Positions 37,901 to 46,900 of a stretch of 64,000 nucleotides of DNA are shown piece by piece (within the stretch, counting starts at the first letter, position 1; every line of letters starts with the position of its first letter). A program made the translations under genes and the position numbers. The notes below the pieces were generated by a model. That model saw only the letters and a list, made by a program, of their open reading frames with translations. It had not been told where the DNA came from and ran no database searches. The DNA is taken from contig CM056586.1 of assembly GCA_029721435.1 (NCBI GenBank), positions 69,589,679 to 69,653,678 of the forward strand, given 5' to 3'. The stretch is from Gymnothorax reevesii (taxonomy: Eukaryota > Chordata > Actinopteri > Anguilliformes > Muraenidae).

Positions 37901-40900
37901 TTGATTTGAAATTTCATTTTCCCTCTGGTATGATGATGGATATATTTATGACATTATGTTTTTATGTTTATGCATGACATACTGTTCGTGCAGCAGGTGG
38001 ATTCTCATCTCTGTAGTTGTGTTTCTTGGCAGTGATATCAGGATAAATCTGTGCTGTTCTTTTACAGATAAGGTGGTGTTGAAACCGAATGAGTTTTCCG
38101 TCTTCTCCACGCTCAGTATCAACGGACGGCTGTTCGCCTGCCGCAGAGACCAGCTGGATTCCATGGTTTGTACGCGCTGGACAACTTTCTCTTTAAAGCT
38201 GCAGTTGGTTACTGGGGAAAGAGAGGACTTTGCATGAAAAGGCAGCGTCCCATTATCAGGAGGAAATCCTCAATAATTTTTTTTTCTCAGATTTCAATCA
38301 AACCATGGCTTGGAATCTATTATGTAGGCGTTAATCTGTCTAGAAATGGTAAAATTTCCATTTATGTGTATCTATCTGATGCTTTCTACACGTTCAAAGT
38401 TCACACGTTCAAAATGGCATACCAGCAATTTTCACCAAATTTACTGGATTTTCTGGCATTTAAGGCCAGTTAAACATAACAGCACACAATAAGGCCTTTT
38501 TTATTTGCTTATTTGAATATACATATTGTTCGCTTCATTTTAGAGAAATAAAATTTTTGCCCCGATGTTCTGTTCTATGTTAAAAAAAAGACTTTAATGA
38601 AAATTGCAATGCCCAACCTGAAATGTTTCAGATAGCAATTTTGGCCAGAAACAAAATAAGAGCCCGACTCATTCATAAAATACACTGATGTGATCATGCA
38701 TAACAATCATATGGGCAATATATTACTGATTTTGAGCTGAGAATGTGAAATTATAGGTCATTATTTCAAAATTCTCGTTGAATGTTTGAATACATGTACT
38801 TGTCATTGGCAGAGTTTTATGGACTCCTATATAATATTATTGCAGTCGAATCTCTTGATTTATGATTATCTTTGTACAACGGCCATTATAATGTGAAAAT
38901 TATCGAGAAACTCATGCTTGACAGCTGTGTATGAGACCTGTATTTCAGAAGCACCTCGTAGCATTTTGGTTTCTTAATCCTCTGAGTTGTTTATTCATGA
39001 GATGAGAGTTTCTCTCATTCTTGACATGAGCAATAAATGTCTGGAAAATATATCCAATAAGAATTGACATCATAATTATTAGACCATGTTTTTAGTTCAG
39101 AAGCTAACAGTTGTACATTTAGCATAACTTTGTCCTCAGGACTTACTTCATCTTTGATATTGAAACTTAGAAATGCACGTTTTTTTTTAAACACTTTGCA
39201 CACGGTAGCATATATAGAAACTTATCAGTTGTAATCGCTCTAGGAAGCAAAATAAAATCATTGTGTCACTTTTATTTTAGACGCCTCTGCCAGAGCAGGA
39301 AGGGCCATCGCTGGGAACCATGGGAACTTTTGAGCTGATGAGTTCCAAAGACCTGGCCTATCAGATGACAGTTTACGACTGGGAACTATTCAACTGTGTA
39401 CATGAGGTGGGGCCCAGCGCTTAATGGGAAAGACAAACTCCATATGAAGTGAAATCCAAATGAAAGAACTACCCCTTAGATGCTACAGAATATGTTCCTT
39501 GGTAATTTTATGATGAAGCTCAACTGAATTAAAAATACTTGAACACTGAAATCAAAACACTCAAGGAATCCAACATTTTCTAAAACATAGCGCATTCAGA
39601 TGTCGTCAGCTCTTAAACTGGGTACTTAAAAATCTCAAGTTATTGTGCCGCCGATGAAGAGCTGCTAGATTTGCGCCTTCAGATATGAATATCTCTGGAC
39701 TGGATGGATGAATTTTGAAAAATTTGGTGTCATTTTGTTTATGCTCTCCATGTCTATCCAGCAAAATGATTAATACTGCCATTTTGAAAAGAAAAAACAT
39801 CTAAGTGCCTGCTTTATTTACTTTGGTTAGTGAATGATCTCTCTAATAATCTTTTAAGTGTTTGCTTTTCCGTGAGACAGCCAACGATAAATTTAATGAT
39901 TTGTTTTATATCTATGCAGCCAACAGTTAAACAGACTAGTAATTTAATGATCTGTGAAGAATCGTATCCACTCATACAATGAATGCTCTGCTTTATAACC
40001 AAACAAACAGGACTCTAGTGTCAAGGAACCTTTTGCACGTGCACAGTAATCACACAATTAGTTTGGTAAACATGCAAACAGTGTGTAATGATCAAATCTG
40101 CTGCGAACTTCGAAGAGCCCAGAGCTATGATAGGAGCTAGTATCAGTATTACCAGCACCGATGTAAATATCTGAGCAATGTAACAAACAGAAAATCCAGC
40201 TCACGTTTCTCTTGCTCGTACTGTCATGTATTTGTTTCATAGAGGTTCTGAAAACATATTATGCCTTAGACAGTTTGTTATTATTGCACAAGTTTGACGT
40301 CTGAAGCATCTCTTGTATACAGCTTGGCATAACTGATCAGAACTCCTCCTTACTGCAGTACACAGCCCTCAGTCATGCTGCAGTTTTCTGTCGTGTTCTT
40401 CATCTCCAACAGTTAACAAAACTCCACTTCTACCTTGTAGAAAAGGCATTAACAATGAGAGAAAAAAAACGGATAATCAGCAAATCTCCCATTACTGCTC
40501 AGCCAACAAAGAAAGGTTGTCACATGACTGCCAGAGTGTTCCAAAGCCTCTCATTGGCAACACCTTTTTTGAGGGATGAAAACATGGTGGCCTCCCGTCT
40601 TCTTCTATGCCCACGCCACTGTATGGGTGCATATTGTGATCGCCCCTGTCTGTTGGTCGCTCCATCCACTGTTTATTGTTGTTACAGACTACAGTTTTTG
40701 TTGGTTTTATTCAGTTTTTTTTTTATTTTTTATTGTGGGTCAGTGGTGAAAATTACTGATTTTGATGCTGATTGGAAAATGTTTACTAAAATAACATGTC
40801 AGCGACAAGGCTGCCATGCGGGCGTATTACTGCGCATTGCATGGGAACCTGTATAATCTGGTTCCATTTTTGCTGTTTGAACCATTGAACAACTTTACCA

Positions 40901-43900
40901 TAAAATTGCAAAACAATCCATTGCATAATATCCGGACCTTATACGGGTAATTCTTTCAAGCGTTTAGTTTGTGTGAAGGTAGTCTTTCCCTTTAAGAACG
41001 CACTGCATTGTTGAATAATAATTGTCAGGATGAGCTCATCCCATTTTACAGTCTTACCGCTGTCTGTGTTTACTGCCCCCCCTCAGCTGGAGCTGATATA
41101 CCACACGTTTGGGCGGCAGAACTTCAAAAAAACTACTGCCAACCTGGACCTGTTCCTCCGGAGGTTTAATGAACTGCAGCTGTGGGTCGTCACAGAAGTC
41201 TGTTTGTGTGCTCAACTTAGCAAGCGAGTGCAACTGCTCAAGAAGTTCATCAAGATTGCAGCGCAGTGAGTCGCTCCTCTCCAACGGTTCAGTGTTACCC
41301 GCTGGACAGCCGCACTCTCACAGGGCACACGGAAACCTTCTCCTGGGGTACACTTACGCCCCCTCATACGGCACACAGGCGCCCTAACAGACCACATAGA
41401 CTCACTCTCACAGGGTACAGAAACACACTCTTACATGACACACAGATAAACTTCCACAGGGCATTCAGACACACCTTCACAAGACACACAGACTTCTGTC
41501 CCTACTACGGTTTACCTGCTGGAGTGGGAGCAATCAATGGTTAGACAGACAGACAGACAGACAGATGATGGAGGGGATGACAATATCCTGTTGGCAGGAA
41601 TTTCTGAGGGCGTAAAAAAGCTGGCATTGTGGGTGAATTAAAGTAATTCTGCACAGAAGAGTGGGCCACAGCTGTAAGGCTGATCTCCAATTACCAGAGG
41701 CATATAGGTGTAGCTGCGGCAAAACTGCTTCGTTTTTTAGCATGAAAACAATTTCTGACAATTTTTTTTTCTCATGTTTGCAGCTGAGACTTTAGCAGAA
41801 GCAGAAATTCGTTCTACAGCTTGATGTTGAGTTTGTTGTGTTTATGTGTTTATCCTGTTCAGCTGCAAGGAAAATAAGAACCTGAACTCCTTCTTCGCCA
41901 TCATCATGGGGATGGGTAACCCAGCGGTAAGCAGGCTGAGTCAGACCTGGGAGGTGGGTGTCCACTGTCACAACTGATGCATCATGCATTTACAGTTGTC
42001 TGCCATTTACAGTTGTCTGCCTCTACTTCAGAAAGGTCCCTCTGTCCGTTTTCCTCTGTAATGAACCACTTCGACACGAAGTCGTAAAATTCATGGTCAG
42101 AACATAAAGTTTCTGCCATGTTCTTGTTCCACACGTGAACCGAGCAGAGTAATCTCACCAATTCTGTGTGGGAACTGCAGGCCTTGGTGGCATCTTGGGG
42201 TCTCCAGGTTTCAAGAAGCACCATCAGGTGCCACCTCCACAACCACAGGCTCTTCTGAAGGGTTGCCATAGGAAAGCCTTTTCTGACCAGAAAACACAGA
42301 AGCAAGCGCTGGTTTGCCAAACGCCATTTAAATTATGACTGGAACAAATTGCTTTGGTCAGATGAGAACAGTATTGCACGTTTTGGTCAGATACAGCATC
42401 AGCATGTTTGGCATCAAAACAGGGATGCATTCAAGGAGAAACACATACCCACAGTGAAATATGATAGTGGATCAGTCATGTTTTGGGGCTGTTTTAATTC
42501 AAGAGGTCCAGGAGCACTGGTTAAGATTAATGGCTAGATGAATTCCACCAAGTACCTGGTTGCCTTCACCAGAAGGCTGGAACTTGGGCGTAGGTGGACT
42601 TTCCTGTAAGACAATGACCCGAACCTACCTCAAGATCCACACAGAACTTGTTCTGTGACAACAAAATCAACGTTCTGCAATGACCATCTCTGTTGCCAGA
42701 CCTCGATCCAATTTAATACCTGTGGGCCGAGTTGGAAGAGGGCAGTTTATAAACACAAACCCAAGAATATGAAAGGTCTTCAAAGGATCTGCTCAGAGGG
42801 ATGGTCCAAAATCCCCCCACATGTGCCCTAGCCTTGTCAAAAATTAACAGGAATCAACTCTATGCTGTTATCCTTGCCAGAGGTGGTTGTACTTAGTACT
42901 AAATGAAGAGTGCCAGTTATAATGAAACGTTGATTTGGTTGAAATTTATTTTAAATGATTATGATTTTTTTGTTTCCATCGGAACATTAATAAAGTATTT
43001 CACACATGTTGGTATATTCCTTTTCTCTATAATTATATTGTTTATATATATATATTTTGTATTGCCTGCGCATTCCCAGTCAGGGGTGCCAGTAATTCTG
43101 GAGCCCACTGTACTTGAAGCATATACACAGGACCTCTTTTATCAATCAGAAATATTTGCTGATATCATATTTTGTTGTGATATATTGTTGACATTTGATA
43201 CTATATATTGCTTAACTATTCTTCACTTCCGGTATCACTTACTTTTTCCCCTTTGTTGGTAGAAACTTCCGAGTAAGTTTAAGAAGTTCTATGGGGAGTT
43301 TGAAAGTTTAATGGTGAGTAAAAACTTCGCTCCAGTTAATCTGTTTTCCACAGATGCATTTGCATGCTGAGGTAGAAACACTGAATAAGTAAGTTTATAA
43401 ACTCTGACATTCCAATGATTCTTCTCATTTGCATGTGAAACCTGCTCCACTGTCCTTTCTTGGGATTTTTCTCTCATTATTTTTCATTTCCGTCATCCCA
43501 TCTAGTCTTCCCATACAAAACGCAAACCATATTATACCATATTATTCCTCTTTTTTGTGCTGATGCTTGCTGCTTCATATTTTAATGGCACTAATTACTG
43601 CTTACACATGATTAGCAATATAAAATTTCCCATTGAAGTAAACGGTGGAAGGTCTGGATCTGCCTGACCTCTGTGGTGTCATCAGACACGCTGCTGTGGC
43701 TCAATATTGTACATTTTCCACAAGCAATTCAATTCACGTCAGGACATCAGAAGTGCTTTACACTTCACAATGTTGTACAGGGTGAATGGACTTTCCAAAT
43801 CAGATCGTTTTGATTATATTTCTTTTTCAGAATTGGTGTTTTAAATGATTGAGGTCAAAGGTAGGTGTAGGGAGACTTGTTTAAAGTACCAGAATGCTGA

Positions 43901-46900
43901 CACATGCTGAAATAAAAGCTTTAACTGCTGTGGTTTGCTGGACAGAATCTCTGATCACAAAGATGTATTCCGACTTAAAACTAGAGAAATGTCCGAAGCT
44001 TTGCAGATGGCCACGTGCTCCCATTTACTGTATGTCCAGTGTGGATATTTACAGGAAGACAGTGCGTGTCACTGTACAATAATGATCTCAAGCTTCTCAC
44101 AGACCGTGGGTCTTCAGCTCACTCAAATGAAGCTTCACAGTCAAGCAATGGATTTGCTATGTTTCTTTATACTTCTCAACCAAACTACACCCAAAATCAC
44201 CAGAATTTGTCCTGCTTGTCTATAGAATTTTGTCAGGATGTCACCAGCATCCATTTTATTTCCACCGGGGAGCTGTCGCTTTCTGGCATTTGCACTCACA
44301 TCTCGCAAACTGCGAGGAACTGCTGAAATACTTATGGATGCTTCGTTTTCATGTTTTTATCTCTGCAGGACCCATCCAGGAACCACAGGGCGTACCGTCT
44401 GATGGTGGCCAAACTGGACCCCCCCATAATCCCCTTCATGCCGCTGCTCATCAAAGGTAACGGAGGACCGTACGCGCTCAGCTCCGTCATCCCAAACATC
44501 CAAACTGAAGCGACTCTCTCCATCTCATGAGCACAAACAGGTGGAGACTAAACTCCTTATCACCTGAAGTTTAGTAGGGACACGACTGATGTCACATTGT
44601 GATTGTCCTTCGTCATATTGCATCTTTTGATGCTTCAAAACACGAGCCTAATAACTGTGTCATACATCTTCTCTGATTCAACGTGCAACGTGAATATATG
44701 CAATATATGCAATATATGCAACGTGAATATATGCAATATATGCAACGTGAATATATGCAAGATATGCAACGTGAAATACAAACATGTAATCAGGTGGGAA
44801 TAGCAGTACAGTATTTACAATAAAATAATAGAAGTATAATATTTTGCTGTGTACATGGCTTTAGAATTGGTGAAAGCTCTTGGGCTTGAATTTGTACCAT
44901 AAGGACTCGGACTTGAACTCGTACTCAGATGTTGAGGACTCGGACACATTAGGGAGAAATCACATCCACCTCATGAACAAGAGACTGCGTATCCCCCCCC
45001 TACACAAGCAGATGCTAAACTAGCAGGTGGAGCCTGGGGGCCTCGGTGGGTGAGCAGCAAATCGAAATAGCAGCATCGGGAGCAAAAACAAGTAATCAGC
45101 AACGACAGCAATTAGGCAGACATGATGACGGTGCGCAGCAAGCGATCAGTGATGCAAGCAAAGCAACAACCGTGAACAGCTGCATGGCATTAGCTTGATT
45201 AGCAGCGTTTGAGGAGTGAGCTGCATTACTGAAGTGACGTGTGCGGATGTGATTGGTTGGTCCAAAGACACGTGTTCTCAAAATTCAGAGATGCAGCAGC
45301 TGCAGGAGTTCCCTGACGGAACTGCAGCTGACATTTCTTGTGCGCCGCTCATTAACCATCATATACGAAACCAATGAACATTTTTGCAAAAAACAATTGA
45401 AGAATACTCCCTGCAAAAAATGTTCTATGGGACTTCTATGGAATTCTATAGAGCTCTGTAGAACATCAAAAGAACTCTATAGAACATTTTGGTTGAACAG
45501 CATGTTCTATAGGATTTTCCCTGTGTTCAATAGGAATTTGCTAGAAACCTATAGAGCCCCTCTATGGAAAAGAAAGTCCTGTAAGATTATTGCTGTTCAA
45601 TAAGACCTTCCTACAAAACAACCTAGTTGAAAAACCCGTTCTATAGGACTTTGATGGTCTTTAGGTCCTTCTAATAGAACAAAAGCTTAATGGAAAGACA
45701 TCTTAAATAAGGGTTAAATAAAAATAAAACTTATGAACCCCTGCAATGCTCTGTTGAAGGGTCAATTTACCTTATGTGTACCTGGGTTCTAGAAGTGAGA
45801 AACCGGACTAATGGTATGAAAATGTGCAATATGCAGTGATATCCATGATACTGAAGAGGCAAGGAAATTGTGTCCTTTTTAACTTTAAGGTGCTTAAGCA
45901 CATGGGGCACCAGGCACATACCAACTCACTGATTCTCTGACTGACTGACCACACAACAGAGCAGTATTTCAGTAACGGTATATGAAGACCTCTTTCCATT
46001 TCCACGGCAGCAATTCAAAAATATAAATGTAAGGCATTATAACTTTATTATGGTATAATATAAAATTTGTGTTCCTCTATTGCATACGAAGACAGAATTA
46101 TGTTGAAAGTTTGACCTTTGGTTCTTTTATCTCAATTAAAAAAAAAATCAATCAAATTATGCCTTCACATGCATGTGATTGCAGGTTATATACAGATTTA
46201 AAATTAATTTGAATAGAATTTGAGGTCTGCTGAGACTTACTCCCACCATCTTTATGCATTGTTGGGCAGAAGTGTCTGGGTTCGAGCCCGGGTCAGAGTA
46301 GCACATGAGTGGTCATTGTGCTACAGAGATGTTGGGAAACAATTGCTGGGAAATGTCATATAAAATAGTTGCTTTGTTTGTGGTTGCCTTCCAAATTCAG
46401 GTGGGATTGCCAAACTGAAAAAAGTCCTCCAGATATTTTCTATATACCTTTTTTTCTATAGGACTTGAGCTACTAAAGTTCTATAGAATTCTATTGAACT
46501 GTCCTAAAGGATTCCTATTGCACATTTCTTGCAGGACTTCTTTAGTCACTATACTGCATCTGATGGAGTTTTAGCAACATCTGAGATGGTGGCTGTCAGG
46601 CCATGGTGATTTGACATGAAATTTCCTATATGTTTCCATGTCATTTTATTTTTAACAGTGAAATCATCTCCTTTATTTCTTGGTTTTCTCTGGCTTTTTT
46701 ACATGCAGAAATAATGCATCTTTATCCTCTTATTGAAACAATTCCCTGCAGTCTTGCTTCTTGTGAAGCCACAAGGTTGAGGTGTAACTTGGCTTGATCT
46801 TTCACCAAGAGTAGCTGTCTTGCGAATAGCATCTATAGTTTGTATGTCGGCTTACGTGCCGTGGCACCTGATTCTTACATCTTGTCCTTATTTTCAGATA

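Noticed and set aside
41982..42320. 112-codon minus-strand open frame
   Set aside because: Lies antisense to a Tc1 remnant that decodes clearly on the plus strand.
46260..46330. tRNA-like gggttcgagccc motif
   Set aside because: A box-B-like string without a matching box A or cloverleaf; may be a SINE scrap but I could not support it.
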